A program made the position numbers and the translations under genes. From Corynebacterium propinquum DSM 44285 (GTDB taxonomy: Bacteria > Actinomycetota > Actinomycetes > Mycobacteriales > Mycobacteriaceae): DNA of 64,000 bases. Position 1 is the first letter of the stretch. Each line of letters opens with the position of its first letter. A model generated the notes under the pieces. It did no database searches and was not told where the DNA came from. It saw only the letters and a program-made list of their open reading frames with translations. The stretch lies in assembly GCF_000375525.1 (NCBI RefSeq), contig NZ_AQXC01000001.1, forward strand, positions 62,001 through 126,000, read 5' to 3'. Positions 10,545 to 19,443 of the stretch are shown piece by piece.

Positions 10545-11719
10545 TGGCTCCACAATTTGGGCAAGCACGTACAACGATGCGCTCGGCGGCCACCAGCCTT
10601 CGCTCGGCGACTTACAACGTGGCTTATAGCGCAGCGTTGCGTGCGATGTTCCGCATAGATCCGGAACGTATACATCACGGTGCCAACACCGTGATGGCCG
10701 TGGTGAATTCTTCCCGATTGCTCCGGAAAGGGCTGGCGACGGTATTCAGCACTACTGACCCCCGCCTTGCTCAAGAGGTATTCGGCGTGCACTTCCCCCG
10801 CCCCCTCGGATTAGCTGCAGGGTTTGATAAACACGCGCGTGCCGCCAAAGCGTGGTCGGCTATCGGTTTTGGCTATGCGGAATTAGGCACTGTCACTGCT
10901 GCCGCGCAGCCGGGAAACCCACAGCCGCGTTTGTTCCGTTTGAAAAAGGATCGCGCGATCCTCAACCGCATGGGTTTTAATAACGAAGGCGCAGCCCAAG
11001 CAGCGCAGAATCTGCGTGGACATGTTACTAGTGGCGAGACTGCACAGCGCGGTGTCATTGGTATCAATATCGGGAAAACGAAAAAGACTCCGGTGGAAAA
11101 CGCCGCCGATGATTACCGACGCTCCGCTTCTGTCCTGGGATCGGCTGCGGACTATTTGGTGGTTAACGTGTCCTCGCCGAACACGCCTGGGCTGCGTGAT
11201 TTGCAGGCAGTAGAATCATTGCGACCGATTTTACAAGCCGTAAAAGAAGTGTGCACCAGCCCAGTGCTGTTGAAGATTGCCCCTGATCTTTCCGACGCTG
11301 ATGTCGATGCGTGTGCAGACCTCGCGGTGGAATTAGGTCTGGCGGGCATTATCGCGACAAATACTACGATTTCGCGTGACGGCCTACACACTTCCGCTGC
11401 TGAGGTTGCGGCCGCGGGTAACGGTGGAATCTCTGGCCCGCCCGTCGCGAAGCGTTCCCTCGAAATCTTGCATAGGCTGCATAATCGCGTTGGCGACAAG
11501 CTCGTCCTGATTTCGGTTGGTGGCATCACCACGCCACAACAAGCCTGGGAGCGCATCACGGCAGGCGCGAGTCTCCTACAAGGGTATACCGGTCTGATTT
11601 ATGGTGGTCCGGGCTGGATCTCCAATATCCACCGTGGGCTGCTACGCCAACTTGATGTGCATGGCCTGGACAATATCTCTGCGGCTGTCGGATCTGGGCT
11701 GGAATGGCGTGATAATTAA
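10544..11719 (+). CDS. pyrD: Dihydroorotate dehydrogenase (quinone), class 2
   Basis: A 391-residue FMN enzyme that oxidises dihydroorotate to orotate in pyrimidine synthesis, passing electrons to menaquinone at the membrane. Class-2 features are the N-terminal extension and the catalytic-loop stretch [14 protein letters not shown], where Ser replaces the class-1 Cys. GFNNEGA and the C-terminal [11 protein letters not shown] (phosphate/FMN binding) are also present. The N-terminus is about 25 residues longer than usual. The first ATG overlaps the previous stop (TAATG), which supports translational coupling. Confidence 0.96.
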   Translation: MAPQFGQARTTMRSAATSLRSATYNVAYSAALRAMFRIDPERIHHGANTVMAVVNSSRLLRKGLATVFSTTDPRLAQEVFGVHFPRPLGLAAGFDKHARAAKAWSAIGFGYAELGTVTAAAQPGNPQPRLFRLKKDRAILNRMGFNNEGAAQAAQNLRGHVTSGETAQRGVIGINIGKTKKTPVENAADDYRRSASVLGSAADYLVVNVSSPNTPGLRDLQAVESLRPILQAVKEVCTSPVLLKIAPDLSDADVDACADLAVELGLAGIIATNTTISRDGLHTSAAEVAAAGNGGISGPPVAKRSLEILHRLHNRVGDKLVLISVGGITTPQQAWERITAGASLLQGYTGLIYGGPGWISNIHRGLLRQLDVHGLDNISAAVGSGLEWRDN

Positions 11720-12132
11720 GCCTTCGGCATGATCGAACGGCGCAAAACCAGTGCGCACACGAGGGCCAACACTGCGTACATGAATAACCAATGCTGCCCC
11801 ATAAAACCCAGTGCCGTATTTGCTAAGAACTGGCTAGCGATGATGAGTGCTACTGCGACAGAAAGTGCGACGACCTGAGCCACACTGGGTTTTTGCGCGC
11901 GATTGACGGTGGCAAAAGCTCCGAATAATACGGCTGCCGCACAAATTCCTAAAAAGGCTGGGGTGACAGCAAACGGAACCGCCCAGCCATCGGAAAGCCA
12001 CGCGATGACACCAAAAATCGCGAGCGTCACCGCAAGCGCAAGAAAAGCGCCGCCAGCCCGCAAAGCCAGCGGCACAGTAACTTCGCGTTCAGCGGGTTGA
12101 GGGTTTTTCGAAGAAGAGTTTTTCGCTGCCAT
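11716..12132 (-). CDS. Small four-helix membrane protein, function unknown
   Basis: A 138-residue protein starting [18 protein letters not shown] with a short charged N-terminus followed by four hydrophobic segments (roughly residues 25-45, 52-72, 82-100, 110-130). No catalytic motif is recognised; it resembles the small DUF3017-type actinobacterial membrane proteins, though this is not certain. ATG 12132 is favoured because a TATGCT box (12146-12141, minus strand) ends 8 nt upstream, consistent with a leaderless mRNA. It overlaps the 3' end of the convergent pyrD by four bases. Confidence 0.75.
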   Translation of the reverse strand: MAAKNSSSKNPQPAEREVTVPLALRAGGAFLALAVTLAIFGVIAWLSDGWAVPFAVTPAFLGICAAAVLFGAFATVNRAQKPSVAQVVALSVAVALIIASQFLANTALGFMGQHWLFMYAVLALVCALVLRRSIMPKA

Positions 12133-12155
12133 AATCCAACAGCATAGTGGTCTTC

Positions 12156-12695
12156 TTACTTGGTTTCGGCCCAACCCCACAGGATTGCGCGGCCAATTGC
12201 ATGGAAATGCAGGTTGAAGCCCAACACGGTAGGTGTTGCATCGGCAGGAATATCCAATTCTTCAGTGTCTACCGCATGCACCGCGTACAAATAACGGTGT
12301 GGGCCGTGACCTTCTGGTGGTTGCGCTCCGAAGTGGGTGCGCTCGCCGGAATCGTTGGTCAGCGACTTGACGCCGTCGATACCCAAGTTTTCTGCGGCAC
12401 CAGCATTAGTGGGCAACTCGGCGACGTCAGCCGGAATGTTGAAGGCGGCCCAGTGCCAGAAACCGGACGCCGTGGGTGCATCTGGGTCAAAGCAGGTAAC
12501 TGCCAAAGACTTGGTGCCCTCCGGCAGATTGGACCACGCAAGTTGCGGTGATTCGCTGCTCGGTGCACGAAACTTCTCGGGAATCTCGTCGCCGTCGACA
12601 AGATCGGTAGACGTCAGCGTGAATGAAGGAAGATCATTCAGTGGCGCGTATGGATCGGGTCCAGGGAAACGGGAATCGTTTGCATAATCGCTCAT
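12156..12695 (-). CDS. YbhB/YbcL family PEBP-like protein
   Basis: A 179-residue member of the phosphatidylethanolamine-binding / Raf-kinase-inhibitor-like family. The anion-binding pocket is visible as DPDAPTASGFWHWAAFNIPADV (about residues 70-91; Asp-Pro-Asp-Ala-Pro and the HW pair) and the later GPHRYLYAVHAVD. No signal peptide is seen, so it is probably cytosolic. The bacterial role is not established. A GGAG sequence precedes the ATG at a good distance. The downstream membrane-protein gene begins 24 bases after the stop. Confidence 0.9.
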   Translation of the reverse strand: MSDYANDSRFPGPDPYAPLNDLPSFTLTSTDLVDGDEIPEKFRAPSSESPQLAWSNLPEGTKSLAVTCFDPDAPTASGFWHWAAFNIPADVAELPTNAGAAENLGIDGVKSLTNDSGERTHFGAQPPEGHGPHRYLYAVHAVDTEELDIPADATPTVLGFNLHFHAIGRAILWGWAETK

Positions 12696-12770
12696 AACTC
12701 CATTTGTACCTGAATGCAGCAGAATTCTCTGGTTTATAACACCAGAAACTAAACCAACCCGGTTCCGTTG

Positions 12771-12833
12771 GGCGAGGATAATAAACGAGATTTAGCTTAT
12801 CGACCTGCAGGTTTGCGATTATTTATCCTCGCC
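12771..12833. repeat. 11-bp inverted repeat flanking an internal palindrome
   Basis: GGCGAGGATAA at 12771-12781 is exactly reverse-complemented at 12823-12833, with a 41-nt interior that contains the perfect palindrome ACCTGCAGGT (12803-12812). It lies between the divergent ybhB-like gene and tRNA-Leu, in an otherwise gene-free stretch (12696-12924). A regulatory site or a folded transcript are both possible. Confidence 0.5.
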
Positions 12834-12924
12834 TATTATAGTAAGTCAGCGTTGCCAAGTTAAAAGTTAAGCAGACGGGCCTTCTTTGGAAGTTAAGTCT
12901 TGCGGATACTTTTTATTGCACCCT

Positions 12925-13010
12925 GCCCGGGTGGCGGAATGGCAGACGCGCTGGCTTGAGGTGTCAGTGTCCTATTAACGGACGTGCGGGTTCAAGTCCC
13001 GCTCCGGGCA
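12925..13010 (+). tRNA. tRNA-Leu (anticodon GAG)
   Basis: An 86-nt type-II tRNA. The acceptor arm GCCCGGG pairs with TCCGGGC (one G-U pair), discriminator A at 13010; CCA is not encoded. The anticodon stem CTGGC/GTCAG encloses loop TTGAGGT, giving anticodon GAG. The long variable arm and the TTCAAGTC T-loop are clear. A GATACT box at 12905-12910 is a plausible -10 element. Confidence 0.96.
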
Positions 13011-13020
13011 CACTGTGTTG

Positions 13021-13070
13021 TCTCGAGACATCGTTCTAATCTTTAGATGATGTCTCGAGATTTTTCTTTT
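13021..13070 (+). terminator. Rho-independent terminator after tRNA-Leu
   Basis: Perfect 12-bp stem TCTCGAGACATC (13021-13032) with GATGTCTCGAGA (13049-13060), followed directly by a T-rich run (13061-13070). It starts 10 bases after the tRNA. Confidence 0.9.
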
Positions 13071-13129
13071 TGCTCAGTGCGATAGCTGCCCAGCTTGGGC
13101 ATTAGTTCGCGATCTTTCGATCGTAATCG

Positions 13130-13942
13130 CTATCTGCGCACAGCATGTAATGGCGCTACCAGCGGAACATCATTGTGCAGCACAATATCTGCCTCCACGT
13201 GGTATACAGCTTCAACTAACTCGCGGTTGAGAACATCTTTCGGATGCCCCTGGGCACGAATACAGCCGTCTTTGAGCACCACCAGGGTGTCGCACATTCG
13301 TGCAGCCAGGTTAATGTCGTGAATGGCGATGAGACCCAAGCTACCCTCCTGCCGCGATTTCGCACGTACTTGAGACAGCACAAACAGTTGATGGTGCAGA
13401 TCCAAAGCAGAAGTCGGCTCATCCAATAGCATCAAACCGGGCCGACCAACCAGCATTTGTGCCAGAGCTACCAGTTGGCGTTGCCCTCCCGACAACTCGT
13501 TGAGATACCGAGACGCGATGCCATCAAGACCGAGTTCGTGCATCACCTCACCGGTCCGGAGCACCGGGTCTTCGCAGGTTTCACGTCGTGCAGCGATAAG
13601 TACGGCTTCAAACGCGCGTAAAGCCGCAGTACTTGGCAGATCTTGTGGCACATAGCCGGTCAGCTGCCGCTTTTTCTTTCCCCGAGGCGTGACCCCATCG
13701 ACCTGAAAGTCAACGTGCCCGGTATAGCCGCGGTGGACGTCGGCAAGCGTTTTGATCAGCGTCGTCTTGCCAGAGGCATTCGGGCCGAGAAGTCCAACGA
13801 TTTGCCCTCCGGTCAAGCGTGCAACATTGACATTATGCAGTACTCGATGCGAGCCATATGAGGCGCTCAATCCGGAAATTTCTAGCGATACTTCCTGAGG
13901 AACGGGTTCAGTAGCGGCTGGTTGTGCAGTTGTTAGCTCCAC
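13130..13942 (-). CDS. ABC transporter ATPase, iron-siderophore/heme type
   Basis: A 270-residue FecE/FhuC-type ATPase. Walker A is GLLGPNASGKTT, the signature motif is LSGGQRQLVALAQ and Walker B is LMLLDEPTSALD, followed by the switch His in AIHDINLAA. It powers import of an iron complex. GTG 13942 is preceded by AGAAGGAGG at 6-nt spacing, inside the 3' end of the permease gene (10-base overlap), so translation is coupled. It is the last gene of a substrate-binding/permease/ATPase operon on the minus strand. Confidence 0.93.
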   Translation of the reverse strand: MELTTAQPAATEPVPQEVSLEISGLSASYGSHRVLHNVNVARLTGGQIVGLLGPNASGKTTLIKTLADVHRGYTGHVDFQVDGVTPRGKKKRQLTGYVPQDLPSTAALRAFEAVLIAARRETCEDPVLRTGEVMHELGLDGIASRYLNELSGGQRQLVALAQMLVGRPGLMLLDEPTSALDLHHQLFVLSQVRAKSRQEGSLGLIAIHDINLAARMCDTLVVLKDGCIRAQGHPKDVLNRELVEAVYHVEADIVLHNDVPLVAPLHAVRR

Positions 13943-15036
13943 AGTGCCCTCCTTCTAGCCATGACGATCGCGATAAAGAATGGCACACCAAGCAGCGAGG
14001 TTACGATCCCGATCGGAATAGCCAGCCCTGGCTTCACGATCAGGCTCAACGCGTGCGCAGTACACATCACCGCTGCTCCAGCAGCCATAGATGCAGGCAG
14101 AAAATACCGTTGATCTTCCCCCACCAGCATGCGTGCGATATGGGGCCCCACTAGACCAATAAAGCCGATGATGCCGGCAAAGGCGACCGTGGTTGCTGCC
14201 ACTAGGGAGACGACGACCAACACAATCACGCGCAAGGCAGAGGTGTTCACGCCCATTGCCGCTGCACGGGCATCCCCCAATCGGAGCGCCGTCAATTGCC
14301 AGGACAACACCCAAAGAATGGGAAGCGCGACCACCAATACCCCGGCTAACACAGCATTTCCAGTCCAACTTGCGCGAGTCAATGATCCCATCGACCAAAA
14401 CACGATCTGTTGTAAAGCTTCTGCTGATGAGCGGTATTGAATCAACGCCAACATAGCTTGGAAGAAGAACACCAAGCCGATCCCGAGCAGCACCATTGTT
14501 TCTGCACGCACACCCCGCACAACTGCGGCTATGACGATGATGCCGGTAGCGATCACAGACGACAACCATGCAACCAGCGCGAGATTTAGCTGCGGCTGCG
14601 CGATAATCTGCCACTGCAACACGATCGCGCTAGCACCACCGAACGCGGCGGCAGCGGAAATACCTAGCGTAAATGGCTCTGCGAGTGGGTTGTTAAGAAT
14701 CGTCTGCATTTCAGCGCCCGCCAAAGACAGACTCACCCCGATCAACAACGCCATGACTGCCATCGGCAGTCGTAACCGCCACAGGACGGTATGCGTTTGC
14801 TCATCTAAACTCGACGGGTTGATGATCCCCGTGATCACTTCGCCGGGGCTGATATTGATCGCGCCAACAAAATTGCTCGTCACAAAGGCCGCGAGCGCGA
14901 TGAAGCACAAACCAGACACAATACCGATGCGTTGCCAGGTCAGTTTTTTATGTTGCCTGCCCAGCTCTACAACCGCACGGTCTGATGTTGCTGAAGTATC
15001 GTTCTCCGCGGCTGGATTTTTCGCGTTTATCATCAT
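13933..15036 (-). CDS. ABC transporter permease, FecCD family
   Basis: A 367-residue membrane permease with a ~45-residue hydrophilic N-terminus and about nine to ten hydrophobic segments. FecCD hallmarks include LRLPMAVMALLIGVSLSLAG near residue 95-115, NPLAEPFTLGISAAAAFG, and the C-terminal GFIGLVGPHIARMLVG coupling-helix region. It forms the channel for an iron-siderophore or heme importer with its two neighbours. Start and stop codons overlap the flanking genes. Confidence 0.93.
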   Translation of the reverse strand: MMINAKNPAAENDTSATSDRAVVELGRQHKKLTWQRIGIVSGLCFIALAAFVTSNFVGAINISPGEVITGIINPSSLDEQTHTVLWRLRLPMAVMALLIGVSLSLAGAEMQTILNNPLAEPFTLGISAAAAFGGASAIVLQWQIIAQPQLNLALVAWLSSVIATGIIVIAAVVRGVRAETMVLLGIGLVFFFQAMLALIQYRSSAEALQQIVFWSMGSLTRASWTGNAVLAGVLVVALPILWVLSWQLTALRLGDARAAAMGVNTSALRVIVLVVVSLVAATTVAFAGIIGFIGLVGPHIARMLVGEDQRYFLPASMAAGAAVMCTAHALSLIVKPGLAIPIGIVTSLLGVPFFIAIVMARRRALWS

Positions 15037-16238
15037 TAATTAGTGATAAACAGGGTGCCTTCGCCAGAAATTGGCGAGTATTTCTTTTGCGATTCCAGCC
15101 ATTCCTGCTCAACATCGATGTCTTCGTAGGCGTCTGGATTGATCCACTGTGCGATCTGCAATAGTGCCAGATAGTTGAACGGAGAGTTATAGAACTGGTG
15201 CCACAAAGCGTGCAATTGATTGTCTTGGACGGCGCGCAGGTTGTCAAAGCCAGGCTGTACTTCCGGCAATTTTGCGATGCTGGCCTGTGCCTCAGATTCC
15301 TCGATACCGTAGCCGACGGCCGCATAGCCTACGGGATTGCCTTCATCATCTTTCTTTTCGGACCAGTCACCGCCGGTAGCGATAATCATGTCTGGATCGG
15401 ATTCCAGGACTTTTTCCGGTGTCAGTGCACCGGATTCACCCTCGATGACGTGATCTCCAACGTTGTCTCCGCCAGCGGTATTAACCAGTTGTGAGATATT
15501 CGAATCATTCCACGAGCCACAGCAATCCAGCACGCCGGCTGCGCGCCATACAAAGGTCTTTGGCTTTTCTTCAACTTTTTCCGCGCGTTCCTGTACCAAA
15601 TCGACGGTTTCTTGCCAGTCCTTATTGAATTCAGCCGCGCGCTCTTCTTGGTTAAAGATTTGGCCGAACAATTCCATCGATTTCGTGGTGTTCTGCAATG
15701 GTTTTGCACGGAAGTCTGTGACGACGTACTCGATTCCCGCTTCATCCATTTTTGTGGTCAAACCGGCTTTTTCGGAGGCCTCATACGTGTCCATTGATAA
15801 AATGACCAAATCTGGTGCCATGCTCAACAGGTTTTCTACGGTGACATCTCCCTTGGCCAATCCACCGATTTCTGGGATCTCACTGACTTCTGGAAGCTTT
15901 TCTTCTAGGCGCTCATAGTAGTCTGGAACATTTTGCTTCAGGTCGGTGCCAATGCCGACAATCTTGTCCAATGGATTTTCGGTGTTCACAATGCCGGTTG
16001 CAAACAGCGAGCGACCTTCACCCAGGATGATGCGCTCTGGTTCTTCTTCCAGGGTCACTTCACGGCCGGCGATATCTGTCAGCGTCAGAGCACCTTTGTT
16101 GGCGTCATCGTTGCCATTACCGTTGGCGGAATCGCCATTTGCTTGGCTAGCTTGCTCGGTACTGCAGGCTACAAGAACGGTTGCGGAAACAACACCAGCC
16201 GCCAGCGTCGTCAAGATTCTTTTCGTTTTCAGGGACAT
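15036..16238 (-). CDS. Iron-complex ABC transporter substrate-binding lipoprotein
   Basis: A 400-residue lipoprotein: signal peptide ending in lipobox VLVAC (Cys25), an Asn/Asp/Gly-rich linker to about residue 50, then a FecB/BtuF-type bilobal fold beginning LTDIAGREVTLEEEPERII. It catches an extracellular iron chelate or heme for the permease and ATPase downstream. An adjacent Cys-Cys pair occurs in the mature protein (VLDCCGSWND, about residue 240). AAGGAG precedes ATG 16238. Upstream are a promoter and a DtxR-like box, so iron repression is likely. The substrate itself cannot be read from sequence. Confidence 0.9.
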   Translation of the reverse strand: MSLKTKRILTTLAAGVVSATVLVACSTEQASQANGDSANGNGNDDANKGALTLTDIAGREVTLEEEPERIILGEGRSLFATGIVNTENPLDKIVGIGTDLKQNVPDYYERLEEKLPEVSEIPEIGGLAKGDVTVENLLSMAPDLVILSMDTYEASEKAGLTTKMDEAGIEYVVTDFRAKPLQNTTKSMELFGQIFNQEERAAEFNKDWQETVDLVQERAEKVEEKPKTFVWRAAGVLDCCGSWNDSNISQLVNTAGGDNVGDHVIEGESGALTPEKVLESDPDMIIATGGDWSEKKDDEGNPVGYAAVGYGIEESEAQASIAKLPEVQPGFDNLRAVQDNQLHALWHQFYNSPFNYLALLQIAQWINPDAYEDIDVEQEWLESQKKYSPISGEGTLFITN

Positions 16239-16289
16239 AATTCTCCTTGGGAATGGCTCATCAACCAGAAGTTATATAAGGACAGGCAA

Positions 16290-16319
16290 ATATTAACCAT
16301 TTAGGCAAGGTTGAACAAT
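16290..16319 (-). promoter_or_regulatory. Iron-uptake promoter with DtxR-like box
   Basis: Minus-strand -35 TTGTTC (16318-16313) and -10 TAATAT (16295-16290), 17-bp spacing, upstream of the substrate-binding lipoprotein. The plus-strand 16301-16319 sequence TTAGGCAAGGTTGAACAAT matches the DtxR 19-mer consensus at about 12 of 19 positions and covers the -35 and spacer. Binding is inferred. Confidence 0.6.
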
Positions 16320-16407
16320 TCTTTGAAGCTTGTTTTTACACACATGAGCTAAGTCACGCGACCGGTATTGCTTCGACGATCACGGACAGCAACTAGACTG
16401 AATACCC

Positions 16408-17220
16408 ATGGATTCAGAACGAACCCACTCAGAACAAACCCACTCAGCACAGCAGCCGCGAACAAATAAAGCCACAGGCTCTCGACGGCGCACCCCATGG
16501 CTCAGAAGTTTTGTGCATTTCTGCGCCACCATTCGTCGTGATGCCTGGGATTCAATTCGCCGCTGGTCGCTCGCGCGCATGCTTACCGTCGGTGTGGTTG
16601 CCATCGGGTTGGTTGTGTTGTTCGTCGTCATTGACTTTCCCACGTTGAGCTCCTTGCGTGAATCAGCCGAATCCGCAGGTAGCGGCTTCATGATTCTGTT
16701 CTGGCTGGGTTATGTCTTTTTCACACAATTCCCCTTACCTCGGACGGTATGGACGGTAGCGTCAGGAATTTTGTATGGTCCGTGGGTTGGACTCATCATT
16801 GCGCTTACCGCGTTGACTGCTTCGGCGGCAATTTCACTGCTGCTCGTCCGTTGGCTGCTCGGCGACTGGATGGCTCCCCGACTCAAACACCCCGCTGTTG
16901 CCGGGATCAATTATCGGTTGCGCAAACGTGGCTGGCTGGCGGTCGCTTCCTTACGTCTTATTGCAGGCGTACCTTTTTCGCTAGTCAATTACACTGCAGC
17001 ACTAACGTCGATCCCCTTTTTCCCCTTTGTGGTGGCCACACTCGTTGGGTCCGCACCAGGAACCGTCGTCGGAGTGTTGTTCGGGGACACCTTGATTGCC
17101 GGAACCAACCCACTCGTCATCGTTCTATTGGCTGCTATCGCGGTGGTTGGCATTGGCGGTTTGATTCTCGATGCTCGTATGCCCGTACAGACTCGCACAG
17201 TAATCAAGTCTGAGGTATAG
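16408..17220 (+). CDS. TVP38/TMEM64 (VTT-domain) membrane protein
   Basis: A 270-residue DedA-like membrane protein. The first ~45 residues are polar and basic; then come five or six hydrophobic segments. The VTT core is seen in FTQFPLPRTVWTVASGILYG, the re-entrant segment, and the arginine-containing LRLIAGVPFSLVNYTAALTS followed by GSAPGTVVGVLFGD. Family members move or scramble lipids (for example the undecaprenyl-phosphate carrier), but no substrate can be assigned here. It is divergent from the iron importer. Confidence 0.88.
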   Translation: MDSERTHSEQTHSAQQPRTNKATGSRRRTPWLRSFVHFCATIRRDAWDSIRRWSLARMLTVGVVAIGLVVLFVVIDFPTLSSLRESAESAGSGFMILFWLGYVFFTQFPLPRTVWTVASGILYGPWVGLIIALTALTASAAISLLLVRWLLGDWMAPRLKHPAVAGINYRLRKRGWLAVASLRLIAGVPFSLVNYTAALTSIPFFPFVVATLVGSAPGTVVGVLFGDTLIAGTNPLVIVLLAAIAVVGIGGLILDARMPVQTRTVIKSEV

Positions 17221-17257
17221 ACTGGCCCCGGGATTCATTGATTTTTCAGGAGGATTC

Positions 17258-17830
17258 ATGCTTGCCGTCCATGCCCGTTACCGCGGCAGCGCACCCCGAC
17301 GCGCTGATTTAGTCCAGCGCTCTGCCGCAGCATTATCGAGCCTGGACGGGGTCGACGGATTCGAGGTCATTCGCGTAGAAGACATCGCTTCCACCATGGC
17401 AGAGCCTTCCACCGTGTGTGATATCACGATGGCTTTGCTTGCCGACGGCGAATGGGCCGTAGGAATTGGGATTGCGCGCAGTGGCGATGAGGCACTGTCT
17501 GCTGCACGGCGCGCACTGCCGAGAAATACTCGCGCCGGAATCGTGCGCGCTGACGTTGTTTCGGCACCACCTGCGACCGCCGAAGACATCGCGGCCTGCT
17601 TCGCCTTACTGGGACAAGTGTTGAACAAGCGCACGTACGAAGGTAGAGAAGCCACCGCATTGGTCCGGAGCGGATTGAGCCAGAATGAGGCCGCTGAACA
17701 ACTCGGAATTTCCAAGCAGGCCATTTCGCAGCGCCTGCAAGCAGCCGGCTGGGCTGCGGAATCCGCCGGTTGGCGCTTGGCGGTCAACTTATTATCTACA
17801 GCAAATCAGATTTCTGCAGATCAGGGTTAG
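17258..17830 (+). CDS. Conserved actinobacterial protein with C-terminal HTH
   Basis: A 190-residue protein of unknown function. Residues 1-125 have an alpha/beta pattern without recognised motifs (VCDITMALLADGEWAVGIGI). A clear helix-turn-helix occupies about residues 145-172 (LSQNEAAEQLGISKQAISQRLQAAGW), so DNA binding is likely. TTCAGGAGG upstream of ATG 17258 is a strong ribosome-binding site. The 3' end overlaps the convergent DUF3097 gene by 35 bases. Confidence 0.82.
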   Translation: MLAVHARYRGSAPRRADLVQRSAAALSSLDGVDGFEVIRVEDIASTMAEPSTVCDITMALLADGEWAVGIGIARSGDEALSAARRALPRNTRAGIVRADVVSAPPATAEDIAACFALLGQVLNKRTYEGREATALVRSGLSQNEAAEQLGISKQAISQRLQAAGWAAESAGWRLAVNLLSTANQISADQG

Positions 17831-18644
17831 TCACGAAGTCCACCAATCGTTCAACGGCACCGATCAGCGAGATGTCGATATCGCGAAACGAATGTACAGA
17901 GTTATAGATCCGGTGCCACGCTTCTTTCGGGTCAGACCAACCCACGGCCTTGCACACGCCGGTTTTCCAGTCTTGCCCTCGGGGAACCTGCGGCCACTTC
18001 TGCAATCCCACGCGCTCAGGCTTGACCGCTTCCCAAATATCGACATAGGGGTGGCCGGTAACCAAAACGTGCGGACCGACGTCCTCTGTTAACCGCGCCT
18101 CCTTCGTGCCGGCGATTAAGTGGTCGGCTAGCACGCCGATACGGCGCTGCGCGGACGGTTGAAATTCCGCAAGCCGTTCTGCAAGGTTATCGAGCCCTTC
18201 TAGGTATTCCACCACGACGCCTTCGACGCGTAAATCATGCCCCCAAATCTTTTCGACGAGCGCTGCGTCGTGGACGCCCTCTACCCAGATACGAGATGGA
18301 GCTGCGATTTTTGCACTGACATTCTGTACCCGGCGAGACCCAGAATTCGAATGAGTTGGTGTCTGGACGGCAGGTTGATGCATGGCTTTCGATAGGTTTA
18401 CCCGCCGACCGTCAAACATGAATCCCCCTGGAATAATGGGAAACACTCGTCGGTTTCCGTGGCGATCTTCGAGTCGCGCGAGGTGCCCGGAAAATGTTTT
18501 GTCGATATCAATAAGCGCGCCCACAAAATCTTCTCCAACAACCTCAAGAACCATCCCCTGTTGTGCTGGCAGGTCCGGAAAAGTGGGTGTCTGCCTGCGC
18601 TTGTGACCTTGCAAGATATCGCCGCTATAACGCTTACTGCTCAT
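17796..18644 (-). CDS. DUF3097 family protein
   Basis: A 282-residue protein starting MSSKRYSGDILQGHKRRQTP, matching the actinobacterial DUF3097 family in length and in motifs such as WVEGVHDAALVEKIWGHDLR (about residues 120-139) and LIAGTKEARL followed by VLVTGHPYVDIWEAVKP. The WVEGVHDA...VTGHPYVDIW pattern recalls Toprim-like acidic metal sites, but function is not established. No signal peptide. Divergent from the hypothetical gene at 18678. Confidence 0.88.
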   Translation of the reverse strand: MSSKRYSGDILQGHKRRQTPTFPDLPAQQGMVLEVVGEDFVGALIDIDKTFSGHLARLEDRHGNRRVFPIIPGGFMFDGRRVNLSKAMHQPAVQTPTHSNSGSRRVQNVSAKIAAPSRIWVEGVHDAALVEKIWGHDLRVEGVVVEYLEGLDNLAERLAEFQPSAQRRIGVLADHLIAGTKEARLTEDVGPHVLVTGHPYVDIWEAVKPERVGLQKWPQVPRGQDWKTGVCKAVGWSDPKEAWHRIYNSVHSFRDIDISLIGAVERLVDFVTNPDLQKSDLL

Positions 18645-18677
18645 AGTTTGCCAGTGTATCTATTACTATGGCCGACG

Positions 18678-19442
18678 ATGTCTATCCGCGCCGAAGTCTA
18701 TTCCCCCGTACAAAACGCTGCAGTGTGGCTCGCAGCCTGGTTATATGGCTACGAATCAAGCGATGCAACCATTGATGCATTGCAGGAACTTGGCGGCAAG
18801 AACACTGTAGAAGGTACCGCCATTATCGAGTTATTGTCCGGGCTGCGTGCAGCAACCACGGACATACTGACAAACCCCGAACCTGTACTCAAGCTCGTGC
18901 TAGCAGGCCCTGGTGAACCACCGGCACTCCCCATCGCTGGAGAATCGGCCCAGAATTTCACGCAAGATCCTGCCCCCGGAGCGATTGTGGTCAAAGACAA
19001 TGACCCAGCGTTGCACCATGTACTTATTCCACGGTATGTCAACGGGCGCACTGACTGGACCTGGGTTCGAGAAACCCAACCGCTTCCGGCCAGTTCAGGG
19101 TTACTTGCTGGTGATGCGGATTATTATCTCAGCCAGGCAACCAATGCAGCGGCTGAATTGATTGAGCAATCGGGACATATCCCGGCAGACCTGCCGAATG
19201 CCCGCATGACCGTGGGAACTCTTGCAGATTTCTACGATATCCCGGGTTTACCCGGGTCTGTACCGCCCCGGGTCGCGAAGTTATTTGCGCGTGCCGATAC
19301 GGTTGCCGCAACTATCGAAATGCTGACAGACAAACTAGGCGATCACAGCCTCGATCCCTACCTCTTCGGGCTTTTCCGCCATCTACGGCAAGCCCGCATG
19401 GCTGGGGTGGAACGTGCATGCGCGGAATTCGCGCGCGGCTAG
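18678..19442 (+). CDS. Conserved corynebacterial protein of unknown function
   Basis: A 254-residue protein starting MSIRAEVYSPVQNAAVWLAAWLYGYESSDA. Composition is acidic and largely helical, without membrane segments or recognisable catalytic motifs. The frame is open from 18459 over the divergent DUF3097 gene, but ATG 18678 is the natural start: a TACTAT box (18664-18669) ends 8 nt upstream, as for a leaderless mRNA. It ends one base before the convergent ferrochelatase stop. Confidence 0.8.
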   Translation: MSIRAEVYSPVQNAAVWLAAWLYGYESSDATIDALQELGGKNTVEGTAIIELLSGLRAATTDILTNPEPVLKLVLAGPGEPPALPIAGESAQNFTQDPAPGAIVVKDNDPALHHVLIPRYVNGRTDWTWVRETQPLPASSGLLAGDADYYLSQATNAAAELIEQSGHIPADLPNARMTVGTLADFYDIPGLPGSVPPRVAKLFARADTVAATIEMLTDKLGDHSLDPYLFGLFRHLRQARMAGVERACAEFARG

Positions 19443-19443
19443 C

